Source: Planktotalea frisia (GTDB taxonomy: Bacteria > Pseudomonadota > Alphaproteobacteria > Rhodobacterales > Rhodobacteraceae). Taken from it: DNA of 64,000 nt. Positions 7,857-16,802 of this stretch are shown piece by piece (within the stretch, counting starts at the first letter, position 1; every line of letters begins with the position of its first letter). The position numbers and the translations under genes are program-made. The stretch spans positions 1 through 64,000 of the forward strand of contig NZ_MLCB01000186.1 in the NCBI RefSeq assembly GCF_001890925.1, written 5' to 3'. The notes beneath the pieces are model-generated. The model had not been told where the DNA came from, searched no databases, and saw only the letters and a program-made list of their open reading frames with translations.

Positions 7857-8654
7857 TCAAAGCCCAAACCGCGCGAATTGCACGCGTTCTTCGATGCCTG
7901 ACAATGCATCATTTGCAAACTGCGCACCAAAGCGGCTCATGAAGCTGCGTTTTGGACCGTAGCGTTTGAAGTTTACTTTATCGCCAAAGCGCGCCTTCAT
8001 CGCAGGCACAAGATGGGCGATACCATCAATCAAGCCAACCTCTTTCGCAGCGTCACCGACCCAAATTTCGCCCGTGAACAATTCGCGTGCTTTATCGAGC
8101 TTGTCCCCACGACGCTTTTGGACGTGGCGTATGAAATTGGTGTGGATTTGCTCCAGCATCACTTTCAGACGCGCGACATCTTCCTCTGCTTCAGGCTTGA
8201 ACGGATCTAGCATGGATTTGGACGTGCCAGCCGTATAAACGCGCCGCTCAATACCTTGTTTAGCAAGGAAAACATGCGCGCCGAAACCCGCAGAAATAAC
8301 CCCGATGGAGCCGACAACAGAGCTTTCGTCTGCATAAATCTCATCAGCCGCTGCCGCGAGCCAATAGCCCCCTGACGCAGCAACATCTTCTACAAATGCG
8401 ATGACTGGGATTTCTTTTTCCTCAGACAGCCGACGAATACGTGCCCCGATCAAAGAACTTTGTACCGGACTGCCGCCGGGCGAATTGATCTGTAGCGCAA
8501 CCGCATCCGGTTTGCCGCGCGAGAACGCTTTTTCTAACACGGGCGCGAGTGATTGATCATTCAACGCACCGCGACCATTGCCGCCGATGACGCCAGACAG
8601 GCGCACAACCGCGACTGTTGGCTCTGATTTTAGGAAGGGAATAAATCTTTTCAT
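7857..8654 (-). CDS. S49 family serine peptidase (SohB/SppA type)
   Basis: The 265-residue protein starting MKRFIPF is a single-domain signal-peptide-peptidase-like enzyme. The catalytic serine is S94 in VAASGGYWLA and the candidate general-base lysine is K146 in TAGTSKSML; the 52-residue spacing matches the Ser/Lys dyad of bacillar SppA. The strand INSPGGSP near residue 57 and SSVVGSIGVI near 112 are also family features. No clear membrane anchor is present with this start; the open frame extends 41 codons upstream, but lacks one too. It heads the sohB / small Cys-rich / exchanger run and probably degrades membrane or signal peptides. Confidence 0.9.
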   Translation of the reverse strand: MKRFIPFLKSEPTVAVVRLSGVIGGNGRGALNDQSLAPVLEKAFSRGKPDAVALQINSPGGSPVQSSLIGARIRRLSEEKEIPVIAFVEDVAASGGYWLAAAADEIYADESSVVGSIGVISAGFGAHVFLAKQGIERRVYTAGTSKSMLDPFKPEAEEDVARLKVMLEQIHTNFIRHVQKRRGDKLDKARELFTGEIWVGDAAKEVGLIDGIAHLVPAMKARFGDKVNFKRYGPKRSFMSRFGAQFANDALSGIEERVQFARFGL

Positions 8655-8730
8655 TTTCTCGATGTAGATTGCCCAAGTGCGCGAAACAAGGTGCGCCGAT
8701 TTAATAATACGTTCTGTTTCACCTTTGGGC

Positions 8731-9492
8731 TCATTTACGGATACGCCAGCCTGTTTTGAAGATCCACCAAACAGCAACCATGCACAGCGCGGTAAAGCCT
8801 GCGATTGCCAGCAAACTCAGGCCAATCGGCACATCCGCCATGCCGAAAAACGACCAACGGAAACCTGAAATCAGATACACAACAGGGTTAAAGAGCGTGA
8901 TCGTTTGCCAGATCGGTGGCAACATCGAGATGGAGTAGAACGAGCCACCCAAGAACACCAAAGGTGTGACAACCAGCAATGGGATCAATTGAAGCTGCTC
9001 AAAGTTCTGCGCCCAGATGCCGATGATAAAGCCGAATAGCGAGAAACTCACACAGGTCAGCACCATAAATGCCATCATCGCAAACGGGTGTTGGATCTGC
9101 AAATCAACGAACAATGCAGAGGTCGCTAGAATAACGATGCCGATGAACAGCGCCTTTGTTGCCGCGGCACCCACATAGCCGATTACAATCTCCAAGAAGT
9201 TCACAGGCGCGGAGAGCAATTCATAGATCGTGCCGATAAATTTCGGGAAATATATCCCGAAAGAAGCATTAGAAATCGCCTGCGTCATGACACTGAGCAT
9301 AATGAGACCGGGCACGATGAATGCGCCGTAGCTGACACCATCGACTTGATCGATACGACTACCAATCGCAGCACCGAAGACCACGAAGTAAAGCGAGGTC
9401 GAGATGACAGGTGAGATAAAGCTCTGCATCAAAGTGCGGAAAAAACGCGCCATTTCAAATGTATAGATCGACCTGATTGCCTGCCAATTCAT
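8731..9492 (-). CDS. ABC-2 type transporter permease (YadH-like)
   Basis: The 253-residue protein has six hydrophobic segments and the ABC2_membrane signature with a conserved amphipathic N-terminus ([20 protein letters not shown]). The segment [15 protein letters not shown] near 185 is typical of the YadH/DrrB exporter group. Its ATG lies inside the end of the ATPase gene (ATGA overlap at 9489-9492), so the two subunits are coupled. The substrate cannot be told; relatives export drugs, polysaccharides or lipids. Confidence 0.92.
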   Translation of the reverse strand: MNWQAIRSIYTFEMARFFRTLMQSFISPVISTSLYFVVFGAAIGSRIDQVDGVSYGAFIVPGLIMLSVMTQAISNASFGIYFPKFIGTIYELLSAPVNFLEIVIGYVGAAATKALFIGIVILATSALFVDLQIQHPFAMMAFMVLTCVSFSLFGFIIGIWAQNFEQLQLIPLLVVTPLVFLGGSFYSISMLPPIWQTITLFNPVVYLISGFRWSFFGMADVPIGLSLLAIAGFTALCMVAVWWIFKTGWRIRK

Positions 9493-10418
9493 GCTGCGTC
9501 CTCCGCGACGAGACCGACAAAGATATCCTCAAGGCTCGACTGTTTGGTTTGTAGATCGCTCATGCTGAGACCCGCTTTAGCAATATCTGCGAGCAGTCCG
9601 GTGATACCTGTTCGCTCTGCGCGCGTGTCATAGGTGTAGAGCAGCGCATTGCCATCGCGCACCAATTCCAGCTCATATTTGGCAAGGCTATCAGGCACGC
9701 CGTCTAGCGGCGCGCTGAGATCAATCTGCAACTGCTTTTGCCCCATGCGGGTCATAAGCGCTTGTTTTTCCTCAACCAAAAGCAACTCGCCTTTGGCGAT
9801 GACACCGATGCGATCCGCAATCGCTTCTGCCTCTTCGATGTAGTGGGTTGTCAGAATAATTGTCGTGCCGCTCGCCTTCAGACCCGCCACGATTTCCCAC
9901 ATGTCTTTGCGCAACTCCACATCGACGCCAGCCGTCGGCTCATCAAGAAAGAGCACCTCGGGTTCATGGCTCAGCGCTTTGGCAATCAACACGCGCCGCT
10001 TCATCCCGCCCGAGAGTTCCATGATGCGATTGTCTTTTTTGTCCCATAGCGAAAGCTGGCGCAGGATCTTTTCCAAATACGCATCGTCCTTGGGCTTGCC
10101 GAACAAGCCGCGCGAAAAACGGACAGTGTTGATAACCCGCTCGAATGGCTCAAGGTTTATCTCTTGCGGCACAAGCCCGATCATACGACGTGCTTCACGA
10201 TACCCTTTAACAATATCGTGCCCGCCCACAGTGACTGTGCCACTGGTGCCCTCGGTAATTCCGCAAATTGTTGAGATTAGCGTGGTTTTTCCGGCGCCAT
10301 TGGGACCAAGTAGTGCTAAAATTTCGCCTTGCACGATCGAGAGCGTGACGCCTTTCAGCGCCTCAAAGCCATCGTCATACCGCTTCACCAGATCGCGCAC
10401 GCTTAGAATTTCTGACAT
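9489..10418 (-). CDS. ABC transporter ATP-binding protein (YadG/DrrA-like)
   Basis: The 309-residue ATPase has Walker A (GPNGAGKTT, about residue 38), Q-loop (GLVPQE), signature LSGGMKRRV near 138, Walker [13 protein letters not shown] near 160 and the H-loop ([10 protein letters not shown]). The C-terminal 90 residues form the extra domain common in drug-exporter ATPases of the DrrA group. It overlaps the permease gene by four bases and begins the two-gene operon; the upstream 90 bases to the divergent EamA gene must carry both promoters. Confidence 0.95.
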   Translation of the reverse strand: MSEILSVRDLVKRYDDGFEALKGVTLSIVQGEILALLGPNGAGKTTLISTICGITEGTSGTVTVGGHDIVKGYREARRMIGLVPQEINLEPFERVINTVRFSRGLFGKPKDDAYLEKILRQLSLWDKKDNRIMELSGGMKRRVLIAKALSHEPEVLFLDEPTAGVDVELRKDMWEIVAGLKASGTTIILTTHYIEEAEAIADRIGVIAKGELLLVEEKQALMTRMGQKQLQIDLSAPLDGVPDSLAKYELELVRDGNALLYTYDTRAERTGITGLLADIAKAGLSMSDLQTKQSSLEDIFVGLVAEDAA

Positions 10419-10509
10419 TTTTGCCCCCTGCTTGCGACATGCCTATCTGCTTATGTTACCAGTCGCAAACAGACTGGCGTTGTGCGCACAAGGTAGATAG
10501 GCAAAGGGC

Positions 10510-11481
10510 ATGACAACGCGCGACACCTCAACCGCTGGCATCCTGTTCATCCTGATCGGTATGACCGCAATTTCCTTAAATGATGTGCTAATCAAGCAGC
10601 TTTCAGGTGGTTATCCGCTGCATCAACTGGTCTTCACGCGCTCGTTCTTGGGATTGTTTATCTCTTTCATATTTCTGCACATGGAAGGGGGGTGGTCATT
10701 GCTCAAGACCTCGACACCCGGTTTGCATCTGTTGCGCGCCTTGATGGTCGTTCTGTCTAACATGTCGTTTTTCGCTGCTATCGCAGTGTTGCCTTTGGCT
10801 GAAACCACCGCTTTGTTCTTTGCAGCGCCTTTGATGATCACCTTGCTCTCTATTCTGATTCTGGGTGAAAAGGTCGGCCCGATGCGCCTGAGTGCGGTTT
10901 TGATCGGCTTTATCGGTGTTTTGATTATGCAAAGGCCTTGGCAAAGTCTGGGTGACACGGATGCGAACCGTCTTGTCCTATTGCTGCCGATCATTGCTGC
11001 GCTGACATACGCTATTAACCAAGTGATGACCCGCAAATTAGGCGTAAGCAGCAAAGCCTCGGCCATGGCGATTTATATTCAATGTACGTTTATCATCGTC
11101 TCTGCTGGCTTTTTTCTGGTGGCTGGCGATGGACGCTTTGCCCAAGGGGTCGAGAATGGCGCTGTCGTCTTTTTGCTGCGCGCATGGGAATGGCCGCCTG
11201 CTGGCGATTGGCCCTTTATGTTCGGGCTTGGCTTTTTATCTGCTATCGTCGGCTATTGCTTGGGCCAAGCTTACCGTGTCAGTAGTGCGGCCACAGTCGC
11301 CCCATTTGAGTACATCGGACTGCCGCTGGCAGTGATCTGGGGCTTTTTCATCTTTGGTGAATTGCCAGACCTTGCGGTCAGCTTTGGCATCATCCTGATT
11401 ATGGGCGCGGGTCTGTTCGTGTTCTTGCGCGAACGCATGCTCGCACGGCGCATCACACGCCCGACAAACATGCTTCGTTAA
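10510..11481 (+). CDS. EamA/DMT-family permease
   Basis: The protein has 323 residues and about ten transmembrane helices arranged as two EamA repeats. The first runs from residue 10 to about 145 (start GILFILIGMTAISLNDVLIK) and the second from about 160 to 310. RhaT/YdcZ-like transporters of this group move amino acids, nucleosides, or other small metabolites; the substrate cannot be predicted. An AAGGGC sequence precedes the ATG. Its TAA and the glpD TAA on the other strand share the four bases TTAA, so the genes overlap tail to tail. Confidence 0.9.
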   Translation: MTTRDTSTAGILFILIGMTAISLNDVLIKQLSGGYPLHQLVFTRSFLGLFISFIFLHMEGGWSLLKTSTPGLHLLRALMVVLSNMSFFAAIAVLPLAETTALFFAAPLMITLLSILILGEKVGPMRLSAVLIGFIGVLIMQRPWQSLGDTDANRLVLLLPIIAALTYAINQVMTRKLGVSSKASAMAIYIQCTFIIVSAGFFLVAGDGRFAQGVENGAVVFLLRAWEWPPAGDWPFMFGLGFLSAIVGYCLGQAYRVSSAATVAPFEYIGLPLAVIWGFFIFGELPDLAVSFGIILIMGAGLFVFLRERMLARRITRPTNMLR

Positions 11482-13028
11482 GCGGTCATATAAGCATTGA
11501 TACGCGCAACTTGTGCGGGGGTTAAACGCAGGCCAAGCTTGCTGCGCCGCCAACAGACATCTTCACCCGTCCGCGCAAATTCGTGTGCTTTGAGCCAATC
11601 AAGTTCACGCGCAGTGATACTCGCACCGAAATCCTCACCCAAGTCATCGAGCGTTTTCGCATCCGCCAACATACCCGCAGCGTCAGTGCCATAAGCACGC
11701 ACAAGGCGGCGCGCCCAAGGTTCGTTTAGGAAGGGATAGCTGGCTTGCAATTTTGCGATGAGCGCAGGCACGCCATCCACAGGAAAGTCACCACCGGGCA
11801 TAGAGACACCCGCGGTCCAATTGCCGCTAAGTCCTTCGAACTGAGTGCTGATCTTCGCCAAAGCGCTTTCCGCAAGACGGCGGTACGTCGTGATCTTGCC
11901 GCCGAAAATATTGAGCAAAGGTGCTGCAGTGTCATCCAGCTTCAACGTATAATCCCGCGTCGCTGCGGAAGCATTATCCGCACCATCATCGTAAAGCGGG
12001 CGCACGCCTGAATAGGTCCACACAATTTCATCACGCGTGACAGGCTTCGCGAAGTAATTGGACGCAAAAGCGCAAAGGTAATCCTTTTCTTCGGGGGTAC
12101 ACTCAGGTTTTTGAGAAGGATCACTGTGATCTGCATCCGTCGTGCCGATCAAAGTGAAGTCGTTCTCGTAAGGAATGGCGAAGATAATCCGGCCGTCTTC
12201 GCCTTGAAAGAAGTAGCATTTGTCGTGCTCATAAAGCTTGGGCACCACGATATGCGAGCCGCGCACAAGTCGCACACCTTCGCGGCTGTTCAGGCCCAAA
12301 GTACCGTTCAGAACATCACCGACCCAAGGGCCAGCGGCGTTTACGATCATCTTGGCTGTCACCTCGCGCGCGCCTTCGCCGTCCTCAAGCGTTACGGCCC
12401 AATGATCATCTCTGCGCAGCGCGCCAGTAACTTTGGTGCGCACCATAATATCAGCGCCGCGCGCTTGTGCGTCGCGCGCATTCAGAACCACAAGGCGCGA
12501 ATCCTCGACCCAACAATCGGAATACTCATAGGCTTTGGTGAAGCGATCATTCAGCACCGCGCCTTCAACGCCTGAACGTAGATCAAGTGTGAACGTCGCA
12601 GGCAGAATTTTGCGCCCACCAAGATTATCATACATAAACAGACCAAGCCTGATGAGCCATGCAGGGCGACGCCCTTTCATCCATGGCATCACAAAGCTAA
12701 GCAGTTTGGACGTTGGCGTTGTGCTCTCGAACCGCATGTCTTTGTGATAGGGCAGCACAAACCGCATAGGCCATGAGATATGCGGCATTGCGCGCAAAAG
12801 CGTTTCACGCTCTATCAAAGCTTCCCGCACAAGACGGACCTCGAAATATTCCAAATAGCGCAAACCGCCGTGAAACAGCTTGGTCGAAGCACTAGATGTT
12901 GCAGAGGCAAGATCGTTCATCTCGGCCAAGCCCACGCGCAGCCCGCGACCCGCTGCATCCCGCGCGATGCCGCAGCCATTGATGCCACCGCCGATAATCA
13001 GCAAATCGTAGTCAAAGTCCTGCGCCAT
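11478..13028 (-). CDS. glpD: Glycerol-3-phosphate dehydrogenase, FAD-dependent
   Basis: GlpD oxidises sn-glycerol 3-phosphate to dihydroxyacetone phosphate at the inner membrane and feeds electrons to quinone. The 516-residue protein starts with the FAD dinucleotide fold (LLIIGGGINGCGIARDAAGRG) and has the DAO-family features LFHGGLRYLEY near residue 52 and TGTTDADH-like IGTTDADHSD near 295. The C-terminal domain, about 385-510, is the typical GlpD cap. No glycerol kinase or glp transporter is adjacent. Roughly 290 bases to the start of the GlxA-type regulator hold its promoter, in which I see no clear operator. Confidence 0.95.
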   Translation of the reverse strand: MAQDFDYDLLIIGGGINGCGIARDAAGRGLRVGLAEMNDLASATSSASTKLFHGGLRYLEYFEVRLVREALIERETLLRAMPHISWPMRFVLPYHKDMRFESTTPTSKLLSFVMPWMKGRRPAWLIRLGLFMYDNLGGRKILPATFTLDLRSGVEGAVLNDRFTKAYEYSDCWVEDSRLVVLNARDAQARGADIMVRTKVTGALRRDDHWAVTLEDGEGAREVTAKMIVNAAGPWVGDVLNGTLGLNSREGVRLVRGSHIVVPKLYEHDKCYFFQGEDGRIIFAIPYENDFTLIGTTDADHSDPSQKPECTPEEKDYLCAFASNYFAKPVTRDEIVWTYSGVRPLYDDGADNASAATRDYTLKLDDTAAPLLNIFGGKITTYRRLAESALAKISTQFEGLSGNWTAGVSMPGGDFPVDGVPALIAKLQASYPFLNEPWARRLVRAYGTDAAGMLADAKTLDDLGEDFGASITARELDWLKAHEFARTGEDVCWRRSKLGLRLTPAQVARINAYMTA

Positions 13029-13319
13029 GAAAAATGCCCTTTACCGCTTTCGAGTCTGTGTGTTGATGCTCATTTAGCGCAATCACCCGTTCTCTGCCAC
13101 ACCTGCACTTCAATGGATCGAGCGCGTCGCCTCTATTTCGTTACTACCTTGGGTCATTTGATGTCTTTTCAATGTGATATTATGCGCTGTATCACTGTTT
13201 GAACCGCCAAAGCCCGATGGAGACGTCCGCTGCCCAGAGTTGAGCGAAATACAGAACGTGCCATACCGCAAGAGCGCGATACGTCTATTCGTAGCGCGCT
13301 TTACACGTTTGAAATTTAC

Positions 13320-14228
13320 GTGGGCAATCGGTTTTGCGAGTACGAGACGGCGGCTATCACGCGCACGTTGAAAATAGCGAATGAAGTCCTTGGTGGTGCA
13401 GTTTTTCACTGGCGATATGTCTCTGAGACGCCCGGGCTTTTGAACGGCGATTGCGGTATGATTGTGCGTGCAGAGCCTGTCGTGAAAGATCACGAGCTAT
13501 CGGATGTGTTGATAATTGTCGGCGGCCATAGTGGTGGTGATGCGCAATGGTTTTCGCGCCTGCGTCAGATGACACGGATCTCGCGCCTTTGCGTTTTGCT
13601 CTCTGATGCAGCGACCGCCTACATCAAACGCACGAAATCACCCACGGGAAAAGTCACGACCCATTGGCGCGACGCACTTTCGCTGGCGGAAACCGGCGAT
13701 CATCCGAACCTGACCAACAGCCTGTCAGAGAAATCTGGAAGCGTGATCACGGCAGCTGGAACAGGCGCGACCGAAGAGTTGATCATCTCGCTTTTGCAGC
13801 CTCAGCTTAGCACTGCTGATGTTGCCGAACTCAGCAATCGACTGGTTCTTCCGATGGTTCGTACAGCGCACGCGGATCAACCCAAGGACATCACCAAACT
13901 CCCTGCTCTTTCTGATACGCGCGTGCGATCAGCGGTGAAAGCTATGGAAGACTCGCTTGAGATGCCTTTCAACATCTACGAGCTTGCCAATGATATCGGC
14001 GTTTCCACCCGCCACCTTGAGCGCATGTTCAAAGATGTTTTCAATCAAACGCCAGCCCGCTTTTACAAGCAATTGCGCACCAAACGTGCGCGCGCTTTGG
14101 TTGAAGACACGCAGCTTTCCATGATGGAAATCGCAGTGGCCACAGGGTTTGGCTCTAGCAGCTCCTTGAACGAAGCAATCAAGAAAGAATATGGTGTCAC
14201 AGCCACAAAAATGCGTGCGCGACGATGA
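13320..14228 (+). CDS. GlxA-type AraC-family transcriptional regulator (DJ-1/PfpI domain plus HTH)
   Basis: The only standard start is GTG at 13320, giving 302 residues. Residues 1-180 form a DJ-1/PfpI-like sensor domain and 205-300 two AraC helix-turn-helix motifs (MPFNIYELANDIGVSTRHLER and MMEIAVATGFGSSSSLN). GlxA/GbdR/CdhR relatives commonly regulate quaternary amine use, which would fit the MttB homolog two genes on. The frame is open back to 13203, and the last upstream codons encode ALYTFEIY, which resembles the first beta-strand of this domain. No ATG, GTG or TTG occurs there, so either an unusual start (CTG 13230, ATA 13263, ATT 13287) is used or the domain is shortened. Confidence 0.85.
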   Translation: MGNRFCEYETAAITRTLKIANEVLGGAVFHWRYVSETPGLLNGDCGMIVRAEPVVKDHELSDVLIIVGGHSGGDAQWFSRLRQMTRISRLCVLLSDAATAYIKRTKSPTGKVTTHWRDALSLAETGDHPNLTNSLSEKSGSVITAAGTGATEELIISLLQPQLSTADVAELSNRLVLPMVRTAHADQPKDITKLPALSDTRVRSAVKAMEDSLEMPFNIYELANDIGVSTRHLERMFKDVFNQTPARFYKQLRTKRARALVEDTQLSMMEIAVATGFGSSSSLNEAIKKEYGVTATKMRARR

Positions 14229-14279
14229 AAATCGTGTATGTGAGCGCTAACATTTTACTTTGAGAACAGGACGAAGACG

Positions 14280-15206
14280 ATGATCTTGAACTGCGGCGAA
14301 GCGTTGATCGATATGGTTGCGGGCAAAACGAGCGATGACCAAGCAGCGTTTGTGCCTCATTCTGGCGGAGCCGTGATGAACACGGCCGTGGCGTTGGGTC
14401 GCCTCGGCGTGCCGTCAGGCTTTTTCGCAGGTCTGTCGTCAGACTTCTTCGGCGCGCAGCTCAAAGCGCATCTTGAAGCAAGCCATGTGTCCTATGACCT
14501 CTGCCCCATCAGCGACGCCGCGACGACACTCGCCTTTGTGCAACTCGTCAACGGCCAAGCGAAATATACGTTTTTCGATGAAAACACCGCTTTGCGCGGG
14601 CTGTCGACCAACGATATTCCGACTTTGCCCGACGATATTGACGCCCTGTTTTTTGGCGGGATATCCCTCGCTTATGGCTCCTGCGCGGAGGCGTATGAGG
14701 CAATGCTTCTCAGCGCAACAGATACCCATGTGACGATGATCGACCCCAACATTCGCCCAAGCTTTGTGCGCGATGAAGCCTCGTTCAGAGCGCGCATTGA
14801 GCGGATGGTCAGCGCAAGCGACATCGTGAAACTCAGTGACGAAGATCTCGAATGGATCGCTGGTGCCGGCGACATCGCCACGAATGCGCGCGCGCTGCTT
14901 GCCAAGGGCCCCAAGTTGGTTTTGATCACTCAAGGCAGCGAAGGTGCGACAGCATATCACGCCGATTACGACGTGTTCGTCCCCACAATTCCAGTCGATC
15001 TGAGCAATTCCGATACCATCGGCGCGGGCGATACGTTCAATGCAGGTGTGCTTGCGTCGCTGCACGAAGCAGGCTTGATGAACAAAGAGGCCATCGCGAA
15101 CTTGAGCAAACAAGACGCTGAAAACGCAGTGTCCTACGGCATGAAAGCCGCAAGCATTACCGTATCGCGCAAAGGAGCGAACCCGCCTTGGAAGCATGAA
15201 CTCTAA
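14280..15206 (+). CDS. PfkB-family carbohydrate kinase (fructokinase-like)
   Basis: The 308-residue protein has both PfkB signatures: the N-terminal HSGGAVMNTAVALGRLG near residue 27 and the C-terminal DTIGAGDTFNAGVL near 243, which holds the catalytic Asp of the GAGD anion hole. The N-terminus ILNCGEALIDMV is typical of fructokinases (ScrK). It phosphorylates a sugar in the cytoplasm; fructose is the commonest substrate, but no transporter or hydrolase stands beside it to confirm this. It starts 51 bases after the GlxA-type regulator and is followed by the mttB homolog after 78 bases. Confidence 0.88.
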   Translation: MILNCGEALIDMVAGKTSDDQAAFVPHSGGAVMNTAVALGRLGVPSGFFAGLSSDFFGAQLKAHLEASHVSYDLCPISDAATTLAFVQLVNGQAKYTFFDENTALRGLSTNDIPTLPDDIDALFFGGISLAYGSCAEAYEAMLLSATDTHVTMIDPNIRPSFVRDEASFRARIERMVSASDIVKLSDEDLEWIAGAGDIATNARALLAKGPKLVLITQGSEGATAYHADYDVFVPTIPVDLSNSDTIGAGDTFNAGVLASLHEAGLMNKEAIANLSKQDAENAVSYGMKAASITVSRKGANPPWKHEL

Positions 15207-15284
15207 ACGCTAAGCGCGAATACTTATTGCATTCGACAGCACTCGCAGATCAAGGTTGCGCGATACACTTCGCAAAGGCCTTTA

Positions 15285-16802
15285 ATGTCAGATGCTCCTC
15301 GCCGCTCCGGTCGTAAAGCCCGCTTGAAACAGCGCGCGGCACCGCCTGTTGTGAATCCTGCTCCCCCCGGTCAAATTGGTGGCCTTTATCGCCCTTTGAG
15401 CGAAAAGGACATGCACGACATTTACGCCACCGCCTTGCGTTTGCTTAGCGATTTAGGCATGGGCGAAGTCCCTAGACGGCTTTGGGATGATCTGATTTCG
15501 GCTGGCGCGTCTGACCTTGGAAATGGCCGCATTGGTCTGCCCAACACACTGGTTGAGGATACGATTTCTGGAGCCGCGAAACGCTTTACGTTGCATGGCC
15601 GCGATCCTGCGCGTTCCATCGACGTCGGTGGCAAAAACGTTTACTTTGGTACTGGCGGCGCTGCGGTGAACACGTTGGATCTAGACACTGGGCTCTATCG
15701 TCCCTCGACCCTGCGTGATCTGCATGATTTCACCCGTCTGCAAGACACGCTCGACAATGTCGCCTGGTTCACGCGCTGCTGTATTGCGACGGATGTACCG
15801 GATCCTTTCGAACTCGATGTGACCACCGCCTATGCGCTGATGAAAAACACGAGCAAACCCGTCGCAACAGCATTCACACTCGCGCAACACGTTGATCCAA
15901 TTGTGAAAATGTTCGATATCGTGGCGGGTGGTGACGGTAAATTTGCGAGACAACCGTTCCTTAAAACCCACATCAGCCCTGTGATTTCCCCGATGCGCTT
16001 TGGCGAGGATGCGGTGGATGTGGTTTACAAATGCATCGAACATAATATCCCTATGTCTTGCATCACCGCCGCACAGGCGGGCGCAACAGCACCTGCCACT
16101 TTGGCTGGCTTTTTAGCGCAATCGCTTGCCGAAACCTTGGCGAGTTTGGTGATGGTGAACGTCATTTCGCCAGGCTTTCCTATGATTTTTTCTAATTGGC
16201 CTTTGGTCATTGATCTACGCAGTGGCGCGTTTGCAGGCGGCGGTGGCGAAACAACCGTCCTTAACGCCGCCTCAGCGCAACTCTCTAACTGGCTCGGCTT
16301 GCCCTCTGGTGTGGCGTGTTCGATGACCGACGCCAAAGCCATCGATGCGCAATACGGCGTCGAAAAAGGAATGACGTCGCTCGCAGCGGCCCTCGCGGGC
16401 GGCAATTTAATCTATGAGAGTTCGGGCATGACCGCCGCGCTACTTGGCGCGAGTTTCGAAGCGTTTGTCTTGGATGACGATATGCACGCGATGACCTACC
16501 GCGCGTTACGTGGCATCGGGGTCAGCGAAGAAAACCTCGGCTATGATGCGATTTGCGAGGCGATTTTGGGCGATGGTCATTTCCTTGGATCAGGCCAAAC
16601 CCACGCAGCGATGGAACGTGATTACCACTACCCCAAACTCGCGGATCGCGAACAACCGCGTACTTGGGCAGAAGCGGGTGCGCAGGATGCTTGGAGCCGC
16701 GCAAACACCCGTGCACGCGCAATTTTAGAAGATCACCATCCGAATTATTTAAGCGCGGAACAGGACCAACAGATCAGGGCAATCTTCAACGTGCAAGACT
16801 AG
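15285..16802 (+). CDS. MttB/MtgB-family (COG5598) methyltransferase, without pyrrolysine
   Basis: The 505-residue protein belongs to the trimethylamine methyltransferase superfamily, a TIM-barrel that moves methyl groups from quaternary or tertiary amines to a corrinoid protein. The reading frame has no internal TAG, so it is of the non-pyrrolysine class, whose known members act on glycine betaine, proline betaine or carnitine. A basic, Pro-rich N-terminus (about 40 residues) precedes the barrel. The segment GGETTVLNAASAQLSNWLG near 325 and the closing HHPNYLS are family features. No corrinoid protein is encoded next to it. Its stop overlaps the opposing ThDP enzyme gene by CTAG. Confidence 0.88.
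   Translation: MSDAPRRSGRKARLKQRAAPPVVNPAPPGQIGGLYRPLSEKDMHDIYATALRLLSDLGMGEVPRRLWDDLISAGASDLGNGRIGLPNTLVEDTISGAAKRFTLHGRDPARSIDVGGKNVYFGTGGAAVNTLDLDTGLYRPSTLRDLHDFTRLQDTLDNVAWFTRCCIATDVPDPFELDVTTAYALMKNTSKPVATAFTLAQHVDPIVKMFDIVAGGDGKFARQPFLKTHISPVISPMRFGEDAVDVVYKCIEHNIPMSCITAAQAGATAPATLAGFLAQSLAETLASLVMVNVISPGFPMIFSNWPLVIDLRSGAFAGGGGETTVLNAASAQLSNWLGLPSGVACSMTDAKAIDAQYGVEKGMTSLAAALAGGNLIYESSGMTAALLGASFEAFVLDDDMHAMTYRALRGIGVSEENLGYDAICEAILGDGHFLGSGQTHAAMERDYHYPKLADREQPRTWAEAGAQDAWSRANTRARAILEDHHPNYLSAEQDQQIRAIFNVQD

Noticed and set aside
14439-15197. A 252-codon minus-strand frame
   Set aside because: It is antisense to the PfkB kinase gene, which has both family signatures; the translated product is low in ordered sequence.
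15285-16802. Possible pyrrolysine-containing MttB
   Set aside because: No in-frame TAG interrupts the 505-codon frame; TAG is its normal stop.
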